Source: Sordaria brevicollis (taxonomy: Eukaryota; Ascomycota; Sordariomycetes; Sordariales; Sordariaceae). Taken from it: DNA of 64,000 bases. Position 1 is the first letter of the stretch, and each line of letters opens with the position of its first letter. The stretch spans positions 1,612,001-1,676,000 of the forward strand of contig JAUTDP010000013.1 in the NCBI GenBank assembly GCA_033439795.1, given 5' to 3'. A program made the position numbers and the translations under genes. Below the pieces are notes generated by a model, which was not told the DNA's origin, made no database searches, and saw nothing but the letters and a program-made list of their open reading frames with translations. Below are positions 47,678 to 60,094 of the stretch, in pieces.

Positions 47678-49547
47678 TTACTGCTCATCCTCAATTCTAG
47701 AGTTGTTCTTCGCCGAGATCTCAGCCGTGAGCTTCAACGCTCTCGGCGCATCATCCTTCGGCATCCATAGCTCCACAAACTGCAACCCCTTGAACTCATT
47801 GAAGTCTTTGTCCTTAAGAAGCTTCTCCAGCTCGTCCTTGGTCTTGATGACAAACTTCTGGGCGTGACCTTCCTTCGCGCCGAAGACCGCGGGGATATCT
47901 GTGTAGTTCCAGCGGATAATGTCGTTGTAATCTGCCTCCATGCCGTGGATATATCGTTCGATAGTGAAACCTTCGTTGTAGATGAGGAAGCTAGAGGCAA
48001 CAAAGTTAGTTTTACTCTTGCAGAAAAAAGGTGAAAGTGGCTCCCAGGAAAGAGACGAAGGGTAACTCACATAGTGACTCGCAAGTTATGCTTCATCATC
48101 GTGCTGACTTCCTGGCAAGTCAACTGGAAACTGCCATCACCCACAAAGAGGATAGTGCGCCTGTCTTGTCCCAAATCCTTCACTGCCAGTGCCGCACCCT
48201 GGGTAGCGCCTACCGACCAACCAATACTTCCCCACAGGACCTGCGTGACGCCCAAGACGTTCTTTGGGAACTTGCTTTCCCAGATGCCAAAGTTGGACGT
48301 GCCCGTCTCGGTAACAACCACATCACCCTCTTGAAAGTACTCGCCCACTCTGGGCCAGAACCACGCCTGCGTGATGGTCTGAGAGTCATCCTTGTTCTCG
48401 GAGACAGCATTCTCGACCTGGGGTGAAGGTGTTACGGAGAGCTTGTAGACGTCCACGCGCTCAGTGACCTTGCGAAGCACACCGCGCATGGCAACACCGG
48501 GGTATTCGGAATAGCGCACAGTACAATGGTCGCTATGAAGATCGATGGTATTCAGTTGCGAGGTGTGGTACGAAAATCCAGCAGTGTTAAAGTCGCTCTT
48601 GATCGCGCCGATGGATAAAACTAGATCGGATCCTTCAACGCGCTTAGACACTTCGGGAAGGGAGCCGGTGCCAGCATAGACGCCGCCGTAGTGTTCAGAC
48701 GTCTCGTCAAAGGCACCCTTACCCATGGGAGTAACGAAGACCGGAAGCTTGGTCTTCTCGATCAACTTGTTGATTTCTTCAGTGACCCTATGACGGATTG
48801 CGCATGCATCCACCAGCACCACAGGGTTCTTGGCCGCATGAAGGTATTTGAGGACCACATCCACGACGTAGTCCTCTCTATCTTTGTCGTTCTCGGGCTC
48901 TGACAGATCGATGTCTTGGTCCAATCTAGCACCCTCAATCTTCTTCTCAACCATGTCGGTGGGTAGCCAGATATACACGGGCCGGCTGCGAACCCAGCAC
49001 TCACGGATCGCATGGTCAATCTGGGCAGCGATCTCACTAGGCTTTACCAGCTTGGCCACGTCGCAGGAAATGTGTTCGCTCATGTTGGCAAAGACGTGGA
49101 AGTCGCCGTTTCCGAGGGTATGGTGTAGGAGCATGCCATTGCGTTGGGAGATGGTCGAAGGGCAGCCAACAATATGGATAACAGGGACGTGCTCGGAGAA
49201 AGCACCAGCAATACCGTTGATGGCGGATAGTTCACCGACACCGAAGGTGGTGACGAGGGCAGAAATACCCTTGGCGCGAGCGTAGCCGTCGGCAGCATAG
49301 GCTGTATGTGTTTTTGATCAGTAATCGGACTTTCTTGATAGAGGTGTAGCTACTACTCACCTGCATTGAGCTCGTTTACGCTACCAACCCATTTCAAGCC
49401 GGCCTTGGGAACATAGTCGAGAGCAACCAGGTTGAAGTCTCCTGGCACACCGTGAACTGAGCGAATGCCGATTTGGTTCAATCTTCTAAAGAGGTATTCG
49501 GCCACCGTAACGGGCTTCTGTAGATTCTGTGTCCTGATATCCGACAT
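47678..49547 (-). CDS. Pyruvate decarboxylase, yeast type
   Basis: Three exons, 49,547-49,361; 49,301-48,071; 47,990-47,678, give 576 residues. The thiamine-diphosphate enzyme fold is complete: N-terminal '[13 protein letters not shown]' and the catalytic Glu in '[17 protein letters not shown]' (formed across intron 1), the His pair 'HHTLG' used in catalysis, and the cofactor motif starting [12 protein letters not shown] and ending, across intron 2, near '[11 protein letters not shown]'. It converts pyruvate to acetaldehyde and CO2 in the cytosol, the first step of ethanol fermentation. Introns are 59 and 80 nt with GTGAGT donors. The sequence is of the Saccharomyces PDC / Aspergillus pdcA kind. 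Neurospora also has a PDC known as the cytoplasmic filament protein; I do not equate this gene with it. It is convergent with the membrane-protein gene. Confidence 0.94.
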
Positions 49548-50526
49548 CTTGATTATCTGGTTGTGCTGTAGGTCTCGTCTATTCGTGTGATTCGTAGGCT
49601 GATAGAGGTTGTCTGGTGTTTCCGCGTTGTGGAGTCTAAAGGCAATTCGACCCTTCTGTCGACAGAGATAGGACGTGTATATGTAGTTGTCCAGACAGCA
49701 AAGGTTAGGTGTGTGAGAAGCGAAGTGTCGAGGATTTGTTGGGAGCTGAAGGTAAAGAGCTAGGTTGCTAGAGCTTTGTTTCTTTATGAGGGGGGGCTCG
49801 ACTAGGTAAGTATGACAAGATGCATTGTCGATCGAGGGCCGGAAGGGCCCGGATACCACAGGGAAAGCCATTGTTCGTTCCTTCGGGCGTAAGGTGCTGT
49901 CAGTGGGAATCGAGTGAGTGTTGGTGAAAAGCTGCTTCCTGTGATGTCATTGACTCGGTTGATGAGCGTTAAGGGTGGTGGGGTGAACTTGAAGTGTAAG
50001 GAGGTACATGGCGCTAGGTGGAGCTGCAGGTACCAACCGGTGGTCATCAAGGTACCTCTATGTACCTGCAGTTTTTGTTTATCTCGATGGTCTTCAACCC
50101 CTCATCCAGTCCCTTTTTGGAGAGCTGCCGGACGGGAGCCATCTAGACGATTTTTGCAAGGCGGACATTGCCCGAATCTCCTTGCAAAATTCGTCCTATG
50201 TTCTATGCCATCCCAAGTGTCACTGGATGGAACAAGAAGCCATCATCTTCCCATCCATTTCATATCACCACGTCCTGCTGCACTAACCGGGTAGCCCGGG
50301 CTGGAGTAGAGATCCATATTATTGCAAAATGTATACAAGAGAAGGGATATATAAACTGGTAGTACCCATCCAAAAGATATTAGAACGCCAAATGCTCCAT
50401 GCCATGCTGCTCATCTATGCAATAACACCATCACACCGCCGCCCAACAGCCAAATGTTCGAGTACAGACAGCTCTCTCTTTCAAAAAAACCGACGACCGC
50501 TCAGAACCTGTAAATGCGGCCATGGT
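49548..50526. other. Promoter/leader region of PDC and 3' region of ERV1
   Basis: 979 bases. No gene is supported; open frames here lack motifs. Confidence 0.5.
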
Positions 50527-51208
50527 TTAATCGCAGCTCCCATCCTTCCAGCCAGTCCTCCACCTCTCCTGCCATTTGGAGCAGTCGAATGTTGGCTTGC
50601 CCAACTTCCTGTTGACCTCGTTGTGCGCCTCACACAGCCAATTGCCGAACTCGTCCCTGCTACCGGTTTTCGGTTCCTCTTTCTTGATGTATTGTTGGAA
50701 GTCCTCAGCGCATACCCAGCAAGGGTACAGCTTTGCGAACAGGCCCATGAAGGACTTCAGATCGTTCTGTTCGGTTGGAGTCGGGGTGGGAGGATAGGTT
50801 GCGGCGATCGAGTGGAGAAGTGTCCAGGTGCTTCGCCCGAGTTGTTCGACATCGGCAGGGCAGTCTGTCCTCCTCTGGGGTAGAGACGTGGCTGCTGAGG
50901 TAGCTGCTGAAGCGATAGTAGAAGGCGTGGTCGAGGAGGCATCGTGTCCCTGGTTGGTCTTTAGGGTAGCCTTGGCCTGGGATGCCCAAGCACCGAAGGA
51001 GGTGCAAGAACGACAACTAAGAGTTTGAAAAGGAATGTTAGACCGTACCGTGGGAAAAATGTAAAAAGGGAACTTACGGCTTTCCGTCCTTGCCCAAGAC
51101 GACGCCCTTGGGGAACTTCTTGGGTGGCTCTGCTGAGGTGCCATCCACCGGAGCCGTGGCTGTTGCGCCGATTTGCGCCGGGTCATTGTCGGAGACGTTT
51201 GTCGCCAT
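50527..51208 (-). CDS. ERV1: Mitochondrial FAD-linked sulfhydryl oxidase ERV1
   Basis: Two exons, 51,208-51,078 and 51,016-50,527, give 206 residues. The N-terminal 'KKFPKGVVLGKDGKPCRSC' is formed across the 61-nt intron and provides the shuttle CxxC. The Erv/ALR core follows: 'DVEQLGRSTWTLLHSIAATY', the active-site CxxC in 'LYPCWVCAEDF', 'NWLCEAHNEVNRKLGKPTFD' and the C-terminal 'WQERWRTGWKDGSC'. In the intermembrane space Erv1 reoxidises Mia40 and passes electrons to cytochrome c, driving import of Cys-rich proteins. The Ser/Thr/Ala-rich linker between the shuttle and core is typical. It is divergent from HEM4 with 374 bp between starts. Confidence 0.95.
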
Positions 51209-51582
51209 TGTGTACCGTAAACGAGGTGTAGTGGTGAAACGCCAACACGATAGGAAGCTGCTTCTCAAGACGATCGTGTATGATCTCGTTTGTTGCGCCG
51301 CGAGGATTAGAAATCAGCCGAATCGCCATTCTCGATCGGACGGCAACTTGAACCGCAATAGCGGCGTAATCCTTGTCTACCACTTATCGATAAGGCAATG
51401 CCGCCATGCCGGCGCGGCCGGCCGGCAATAGTGGGGCGGATCTTGCCGGTCGCGGGCCCCACCCCGTGACTAAACATACGTAAAAGTATAGAAGTACCGG
51501 TACGGGTAGACCCGACCAAAGTCTTCTCCTTCTGCCATCGCTTTGTGTGTCATATCGTGGGAAGAAAGAAAGCAAAGTCAAC
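51209..51582. promoter_or_regulatory. Bidirectional promoter region ERV1 / HEM4
   Basis: Only 374 bases separate the two divergent start codons, so the promoters are very likely shared or overlapping. It contains the GC-rich palindromic stretch GCGCGGCCGGCCGGC near 51,412. No factor site was assigned. Confidence 0.55.
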
Positions 51583-52545
51583 ATGTCGCCAAAGACACCC
51601 GTTTTCCTTCTGAAGACAAAGTCCACTCCCGGGGACTCGTATGAGGAGCAGTTCTCTTCCGAGACGGATGGGTTCGACTTTGAGCCCTTCTTTGTGCCCG
51701 TTCTGGAACATCGATTCAAGGATGAGGGTCTAGCTACGGTGCGCAACCTTCTCAAGACGAAATCCATTGGAACTGGTCCCGACTGCGCCTATGGTGGTAT
51801 GGTCTTCACCTCTCAACGTGCGGTTGAGGCTTTCACCCACTTGGTCCAGGAAGTAACAGGTAAGTCCGTGCTGCTTCCGTTCCGAAAACCCAAACCTCAC
51901 AACAGCTGTGTAGGCGATGAAAGATGGCCCCATCTTCAAGATATCCCTGTGTACAGCGTTGGTCCTGCGACAACGCGCGCCTTGAAGGCAGTTCCCCAAC
52001 AACCTCAGCTCCAAGTCTTTGGTGAGCACACTGGCAACGGTGAAACGCTGGCACCATATATCATCCAACACTATGGCGAATGGTACAAGGACCGGCCCAC
52101 CAAGCCGCCGCTGTTGTTCCTTGTTGGCGAACAGAGACGGGATATCATTCCCAAAAAGTTGATGGACCCTGCTCTACCATCAGACAAGTTCATCCGCATC
52201 GACGAAGTAGTTGTTTATGGCACTGGCGTCATGGAATCCTTCCAGGAAGACTTCACCAAGCTCCTCAAGGAGACCGAGAACCGTCCTGCCAGATGGGTGG
52301 TGGTGTTCTCCCCAAGCGGCTGCGACGGCATGCTTAGTGCCCTGGGATGGCTGAACGAGAGGAGCGGCAGAGTAGGAGATGTCAACCAAGGCGATCGTAA
52401 GACGTACATTGCTACCATTGGGCCGACAACACGCCTCCATCTTGTCAACAACTTCGGCTATGAACCTCATGTTTGCGCGGAGCAGCCAAGCCCAGAAGGG
52501 GTTTATGAGGGCATCAATAGGTTCTGGAATGAGTCAAGGAAATAG
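51583..52545 (+). CDS. HEM4: Uroporphyrinogen-III synthase
   Basis: Two exons, 51,583-51,859 and 51,914-52,545, give 302 residues. The 54-nt intron (GTAAGT ... GTGTAG, branch CTCAC) is a multiple of three with no stop, so the frame stays open if it is retained; it was removed because the splice signals are consensus and the join 'EVTGDERWPHL' fits the family. Family motifs are 'VFLLKTKSTPGDSYEE', 'GMVFTSQRAVEAF', 'VYSVGPATTRAL', 'LLFLVGEQRRDIIPKKL' and 'WVVVFSPSGCDGM', ending with 'TYIATIGPTTRLHL'. The enzyme closes hydroxymethylbilane into uroporphyrinogen III in the cytosol, for haem and sirohaem. The ATG in context AACATG at 51,583 was chosen. Confidence 0.93.
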   Translation: MSPKTPVFLLKTKSTPGDSYEEQFSSETDGFDFEPFFVPVLEHRFKDEGLATVRNLLKTKSIGTGPDCAYGGMVFTSQRAVEAFTHLVQEVTGKSVLLPFRKPKPHNSCVGDERWPHLQDIPVYSVGPATTRALKAVPQQPQLQVFGEHTGNGETLAPYIIQHYGEWYKDRPTKPPLLFLVGEQRRDIIPKKLMDPALPSDKFIRIDEVVVYGTGVMESFQEDFTKLLKETENRPARWVVVFSPSGCDGMLSALGWLNERSGRVGDVNQGDRKTYIATIGPTTRLHLVNNFGYEPHVCAEQPSPEGVYEGINRFWNESRK

Positions 52546-52833
52546 ACATAACCTCGGCAGCCGGACAGGCATCTTTGAACTCGTCCAATATCGATTGTCT
52601 TGCCCGCATCCCGTGCCATGTTGACTGGTGAAAGATTTGTCAATAAAGTTGTACGAAATCATGCTGTCGAGGTTGGCAAACGTAACAAGTATAATTCCTC
52701 TGCAGGCTACACAATGCCCGTTGACTAAGAGGAAGTCGCACTGCAGTACCTAACAGACATTTACCGGCAGAGGTACCTCGACATTGAGCAAGCATGACCC
52801 CGCACACGTTTCCCCCCACGTAGTGCACGTACG
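52546..52833. other. 3' region of HEM4 before the inverted-repeat element
   Basis: 288 bases, no gene. Confidence 0.5.
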
Positions 52834-52842
52834 GAACGTTGA
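52834..52842. repeat. Left 9-bp target-site duplication
   Basis: GAACGTTGA, identical and in the same orientation as 53,344-53,352. Confidence 0.8.
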
Positions 52843-53343
52843 GAGGCGGGCTAACGACAGACTCATGTTTTCCCTATACCTAGACTACTTAACCTATTTG
52901 GGTAAAAGATTCTTCGATTTTTTCACCACACAAAAAATTCTAGCGGAGGAATCAACTGCAGCCCCAGTGCCCAACCCACACGACCAAAATCTCTGACCAA
53001 AGGCTTTAACGACCAAAGGGAAGGCTTCAACGACCAAAGGCTTCAACGACCAAAGGCTTCAACGACCAAAGGCTTCAACGATTAAAGGCTTCAGCTTTCG
53101 CAATATTCTAAGAGGTTGTCGTTTGGTGCAGCCGGAGTTTGGTTATAGGGATTTGAGGGCTCCCGGCCCTTTTTTTTGGACGACTTGTCCAAAAAAATTA
53201 TCTGAGGCCTAACAAATCCCGGCCTTTATCTTGGGCTAAGATGTTAGCGGCTAATAAAATAGAGCAAATGCCGGAAACTCCTACCCAAATAGGTTAAGTA
53301 GTCTAGGTATAGGGAAAACATGAGTCTGTGGTTAGCCCGCCTC
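52843..53343. mobile_element. Non-autonomous DNA transposon (MITE), Mutator-like
   Basis: A 501-bp element with 62-bp terminal inverted repeats at 52,843-52,904 and 53,282-53,343 that differ at one position only (base 14). The termini read GAGGCGGGCTAAC at each end. The same 9 bases, GAACGTTGA, flank it at 52,834-52,842 and 53,344-53,352, a 9-bp target-site duplication. Long inverted repeats with 9-bp duplications are typical of Mutator-like elements. There is no open frame for a transposase, so it depends on a partner elsewhere. It shows little RIP damage, as expected for a short repeat or a recent insertion. The structure is seen directly; the superfamily is inferred. Confidence 0.85.
52995..53094. 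repeat. 16-bp tandem repeat inside the MITE
   Basis: About six copies of GACCAAAGGCTTCAAC. The three in the centre are perfect; the first and last are diverged and one carries a 5-base insertion. Confidence 0.9.
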
Positions 53344-53352
53344 GAACGTTGA
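53344..53352. repeat. Right 9-bp target-site duplication
   Basis: GAACGTTGA, matching 52,834-52,842. Confidence 0.8.
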
Positions 53353-53888
53353 ACACCCAATACTAGCGCAATACGGTAATGACAAAGTATGGGGTACCTG
53401 ACATTGCTAGAGCACGACCCCCGGACCCTACAGAGAAAGCAACGTCAACCCTTCTCGCAAGGTTCTCACAAACGCGGAAGCTCCCATGCGTCGTCATTCT
53501 CAACTTAAACACAACAGCCATCGCCGCGAGGTCGATATAAGACTACGGCTTGACGCACGTTACGGCACTGCACGCAAACCTAGTTTTACAGATAAACTGC
53601 CATTTATACCTTACATTTACTACTGCCAGCCGCCGAGCGTGAAACACATGCGGTAAACCTTGGATCATCTTGTCAAGCTTGGCTTCCGCCAGTTCATCCC
53701 TGCCGTTCATCACCTACAGCCTTCGACTTATACGTCTTCTCTACCGCACCTACCTATCAAGATAATCTATAATTCATAATTCCTCAAATCCCCCTACGCT
53801 CTGCTTTCTGAGCCGGGTACCTCAAGTCTCTATACCCAATTCCCGATATCAACCCTCGAAAGTCTTTGTATCAAAGCAATCCGAAACC
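53353..53888. promoter_or_regulatory. Upstream region of the OXR1-like gene
   Basis: 536 bases with a pyrimidine-rich stretch before the start codon, suggesting promoter and leader. No gene was seen. Confidence 0.5.
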
Positions 53889-55165
53889 ATGAGCTTCCAC
53901 GATTCTCGCGACCGACACCACTCCCATCCGACCCAAACCTTCCGGTCCGAATCAGGATATTCCTCACCGGCCCCGGGCTCCGGAGCCCAAACGCCAACGG
54001 GGTCGGGGCCCGGCGGTTCTCAATCACCCGGACTCGTATCCAGTATATGGGGAGGTCTCATGCGCCGCTTCTCCGCCGAACCGCCGTCCCTCGTCCACGC
54101 GCATTCATACCCAGCAGACCCTTCACACGCTCACGCCCACGGCGGCCACAACAACGGCGTCGACGGAGCCTACATCCCCCCTCGATTTTACGAAACCATC
54201 CAACGAACCGTGTCACCAATGCAGCCGCCTCCATTGGAGCCCGTTCAGCTTAAGGGTTTTGCACCGGACACTCCCCTTTCGGCCAGGATATTGACACAGG
54301 CAATCGCGGAGGAGATACGGATCATGGTGCCTACGCGGCTCAGCATAGTGGACGAGTGGAATCTTATCTACAGTCTGGACCAGGACGGTGCAAGTCTGGC
54401 GACGCTTTACGATAAGTGTGCAAAGTATTCCGGGCGACGGGTGGGGTTCGTGCTAGTTGTGAAGGATGCCGAGGGTGGTGTAAGTTACCCACGTCCTTCT
54501 TTTACTCCTTTCATGCCATCTCCTATGCCACGAACAGCAAAATCAAACAAATGTCAGAGACTAACCTTTCAAACTGTCAGATCTTCGGCGCCTACCTCTC
54601 CGACCACCCCCATCCAGCGCCCCATTACTTTGGAACAGGTGAATGTTTCCTCTGGCGCGCCTCCGTCATGGCCTCGCTCCCACCTCCTCCCTCGGCCGAC
54701 ACCACAAACTACCGCGGCCGAACATCCACCATCTCGTCCGTGGGTGCCACCACCAGCGTAGCAGACACGCACACAGCAGCAGACGACCACGACAACAACG
54801 ATCTTTCTGCTGCATCATCTACAAATGGAACAGCATCAAAAACCAACACCACAGCGGCAACATCTCCCCACAACGGCAGCGTAGACGACCTACTACTAGC
54901 CACCCCGGGCACCGTCGATCAGACAGCCATCCGCTTCAAAGCGTTCCCTTATAGCGGCGTGAACGAGTACTACATCCTGTGCGAGTCGCATTTCTTGAGC
55001 GTGGGCGCTGGCGACGGCAAGTACGGGCTGTGGCTGGATGACGGGCTGGAAAAGGGGGTGAGCTCGACCAGCCAGACGTTTGGGAACGAGCAGCTGAGCG
55101 ACCAGGGGGAGAAGTTTTCGGTGTTGGGGGTGGAGGTTTGGGTTCTTGGTTCTGGGGGGTTATGA
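53889..55165 (+). CDS. OXR1: TLDc-domain protein, OXR1-like
   Basis: Two exons, 53,889-54,479 and 54,581-55,165, with a 101-nt intron (GTAAGT ... TGTCAG, branch CTAAC), give 391 residues. Residues 1-105 are low-complexity (Ser/Gly/Pro/His-rich). The TLDc domain runs from about 120 to the end: 'LTQAIAEEIRIMVPTRLSIV', 'WNLIYSLDQDGASLATLYDK', 'FGAYLSDHP', 'YFGTGECFLWR', then 'FPYSGVNEYYILCESHFLSV' and the terminal 'FSVLGVEVWVLG'. A Ser/Thr/Asn/Asp-rich insert of about 95 residues splits the domain after 'GTGECFLWR'. TLDc proteins protect against oxidative stress, and yeast Oxr1 promotes V-ATPase disassembly; location and role here are inferred. Confidence 0.92.
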
Positions 55166-55878
55166 TTATGATCTAAGCATCCACTTCTGGCAGGTCTTTG
55201 GGCTGGCTACATTGCTATTATTATACTTGGGTATGGATATGGAGTATGTTGTGGTGTTAAAGGCGTTATCATGGCTGTGGTTTGGTTTTTGGTGGAACCA
55301 ATAGGGAAAAGAGGGAACCTGCCCTGGATGGGCAAAGCATTTCAGGTAGATTACCGGCCTTGTGATAAGTGTCTTGATTTTGCCAGTCTTTTTGAGAACC
55401 ACAATACCCCTTCACTCACTCTTAGAGATGAACATTTGCCTGCCTAGTTTCTCTACATTGGAACGTGTACTAGATTTAGAACTGACACGACGAGAGGCAA
55501 CTCCATCACCAAGGGTCATGCAGGTTCAGTATCTAAGTATCAAAATTCATGACAGTACAGCAAGCTATCAGAGCGTATCAAGACCGTAAAGAAAACGTAG
55601 TAAATGGACTTCCCACCCTGCGCGCTGATCTAGCCCATAAATATCGACATATCTCGCCTTCCACCAACATTGACGGTCAGATGCTAGAAAAAAAGCATAT
55701 CCCACTTTTTCCTTAATATCTTCAATGACCCACGAAGAGGTCCCAAGTAAACTGACAATACGCCAACACTCTCCTCCTAAAGATCCTTAAATCATTTCGT
55801 TGCATATGTCTCTGCCTCCGCTTCCCACACAGACACATATTTTCGCGCACCGTAGTTATGGTAGTAGACCTTCTTCGT
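55166..55878. other. Convergent 3' intergenic region OXR1 / mak-2
   Basis: 713 bases holding two 3' UTRs. No gene was seen. Confidence 0.5.
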
Positions 55879-57154
<1,276 letters not shown>

Positions 57155-59991
57155 TTTCGAGGTGTCCCTGAGGGGGTGATCAATGTAAACAAAGACTGTT
57201 TAGGGACGGTAGTTGATTTGGTCGTTTCGCGGGCTCCAAGGTCGAAAAGGTTCTTGTGTTGTGTGACAGCGGAGGCGTTGATCGCGAGTCAACGGGCGCT
57301 ACTGAATGAGGGGATTCGTTTGTTGGAGGTGGAGTTGTCCAAGATCCCAGCCGAGGCGCGCAGTCGAGGGGGCCGTCGACGACGATGGTTTCGATCCAAG
57401 AAACAAGTAGGAAACAGGTCAACACCGAGTCGTTGTTGTTTTTGGAAAGAGCGTTGGTTGTGAAGAAAGTGACCGTCGCCAAGGGGGATGTGTGATGGGA
57501 AGTGGAAATGCGGGGGCCTGGACGGTTCGGTTGGTGCTGGCTGCGTTGCTGCGTTGTTGTAGCGGGAAGTGGTGGTGGCGGAGGGGTTGGTTGGGCGCGA
57601 ATTGGTTCTACCCTATAGACTACCTTACCAGGCTGCTCTTGCTCTATCTACGCCTAGCTTCTTGTCTTGTGTGAAAGGCTGCTTCACTTGGTAGTTTATG
57701 ATTAGCTCTGAACACACCTGAACTCAAAAGGGTGCGGGCGAGGTATCCAATTAATGAGGGACGAAGAGATGGAACGAATGGGAAATGCAGTGCAACAGAG
57801 CAACCACTTGGACCTGTCTTTTCCACTTTTCCGCGAGCCTCCACTACCAAGCGGCGCACCTCAGACCCGGGATGATGATGATGAAGTTGAGTGGATGTCA
57901 AGTGTCGAGGGGCTATTCTGCTGCTACTATAGCATAGCCAATGTTTGACTCCTTCAACACTGCAGAGCCAGCCCGCGGCCGAAAGCAAGATATCAGATGG
58001 ACGATCAGGTGGTGCGGCGGCAGTCGAGCACTTGCAAGCGAGTGTCCGAGTGAACCACGAGAATCAGATGTGAAAGCGGGCCTGGCGGGACGGACGGGTC
58101 TAGACGTCTGACGACAACTTCCATGGATAGACGTACCTCTTTACAGCGTCACCACTATCCTCCAGGACTGTTTTGTGGTGTTTGGCGGTCGAGATGGTAT
58201 CAAAGCAAGGAGCAAGAAAGGATGGGTCAACGGCAAGTTTATCGAGCTGCTAATGAATAAACAGAAAGAAATGACAGGAGATTCGAGGCTCCAATAACTT
58301 CACACTTCATACGGCAACTCTGAGAGTCTGGAGCATGTTGACGCCGGGAAACAAAAAGTCCAACAAGGAGTCCCCAGCGGAAGCTCAGCCCACCTTGTCA
58401 TTGATGGTGGGGCTCATTCACAATCGTCAAACGCATCAAGGAGACTGGCGGCACTCCTTCGCCAGCGGGGTTCCAGCTCGCTGACGGACGGTCGCCTAGG
58501 CCAGGGGCACAACTTCACAGCAACAACAACAACCTCCCGTCACAATGGAATCCTTCTTCTTGTTCCTTCCCGTTGACATAAATAGCTACGTATGATGTTT
58601 GGTTGACGTTGTGTGTAGAGCCCATCCCAGACTACTTACCCCTGGGCTACGACATCCTTCTCGTGCTACCAAGTCCACGGTTTCACATATACGTACAAGA
58701 ACATGGAAACACATCGCGGTATCAACACCATGGCGGCTAACCAGCCGTGCCACTTACTTAGAGCGGTACTCGTCGAGCTATCTTCTCCCTTCTTGGGTGG
58801 CTCCTGGATGTTTCTTCTTCCTCCTGGCCGCCAAACCCGTGGCCAGTCTGTATGCGACCTCCTGCAGCCCTGTGAGGATACATGTCGAACAGGAAAGCCT
58901 TCGACACAAAAATTGCCCGTCGCGTGTTTCCAGAACAACTCGAAAGCAGCCCGGTCCATCAAGTGAGTGGAGTGGACCCATTTCATCTCATTCCCTCAAA
59001 ACCAGCATAATCCCAACTTACATACTATCTTTGATCCGCATGCCGGGGAAATCCATACTTGTCAGTTGTGAGCATGCCACCAAGCCACCAAGCCACCAAT
59101 ATCTAATATGCGATATGGTATAATGTTTTTCCTTTCTTCATTTCTGACAATACCGAACATGTTGCATGCTGCTTGCTGTTGGGACTTGAACGGAGAGGGG
59201 GGGGTGTTTACGGCTGCATATCAGTATCATAGGTCCACCAGTTTAAGCGCCCAAGCTAGCCAACCAAAAACACAAAAAAAAGACCCAACCCCGACTGGAC
59301 TGACTGCCAGACTGACTTGTGCTCGGCTCGGCTTTCTCTTCGAACTGAAGAACGAAACACACACACGAAAGACAGCAACTCTCGGCGTGTGTCTCAGGTC
59401 CTTACAACCTTCCTCTGCCCCTCCATCACAAAAAGGGCGGCGCCAGGGTCCAGGGGAGAGCTTTCCCTGGTCGAGGTCGGGTTCGTTTCACAAAAGAGGC
59501 CCGGGCGGTTACAGGCCCCCCAGACCGGGACTCAAAAAACTTGAACCCCAAGTTTGAAGCCAGCAAGCGAGTGCATCCGTGCAGTGTACGGTTTGGGAAA
59601 TCTTGACCAGGCAGGCAGTTAAAGCCAGGTTGGTGGTGGTGAGAATGTGGATAACTTGACATACCGTCAAGAACGAGATTGATAAGAGACACACACTGTT
59701 CGGTATAGCATAGCATGCATGGACATAGCCGTACATATCCGTAATTATTTGATCTATCAACATGACTTTTATAAATAGTGTTGAAACTAGTCAACATTGC
59801 TAGCATAGGCGGAAGGAAAACCGGAAACATGTCTAAAGCGACCTATGTGACCTGGTGAAACCGTAATATTACAACGACTGTGAGACATGCGGTCGGCTTC
59901 CAATTGGCGTAAAAAGAAGAACCTGACCAAAAAAAGTCCTTGGCAATGAAATCATCGTCGGGTCTCTTAGACATCCGAGGAAGATACGAAG
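57155..59991. other. 2.8-kb region upstream of mak-2, no gene recognised
   Basis: Expected to hold a long mak-2 promoter and leader. Short open frames (for example 58,599-59,123 on +) overlap minus-strand frames and carry no motif. No tRNA or repeat was seen before 59,991. Confidence 0.5.
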
Positions 59992-60004
59992 AAAAAAATC
60001 AAAA
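59992..60004 (-). terminator. Pol III terminator of tRNA-Gln
   Basis: T runs of four and seven on the minus strand just past the tRNA 3' end. Confidence 0.75.
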
Positions 60005-60009
60005 CTGAA

Positions 60010-60094
60010 GGTCGTACCCGGAATCGAACCGGGGTTGCCGGAATGTTCTGAAGAAAATCAGAATCCGGAGTGATAACCGCTACACTATACAACC
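60010..60094 (-). tRNA. tRNA-Gln (CTG) with intron
   Basis: Minus-strand cloverleaf: acceptor GGTTGTA/TACGACC, D arm GTGTAGCGGTTATCAC, anticodon stem CCGGA/TCCGG with loop start TTCTGA, and T arm CCCGG-TTCGATT-CCGGG. The anticodon is CTG, reading CAG (Gln). About 14 extra bases after position 37 form an intron. Internal promoter boxes are intact. Confidence 0.92.
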
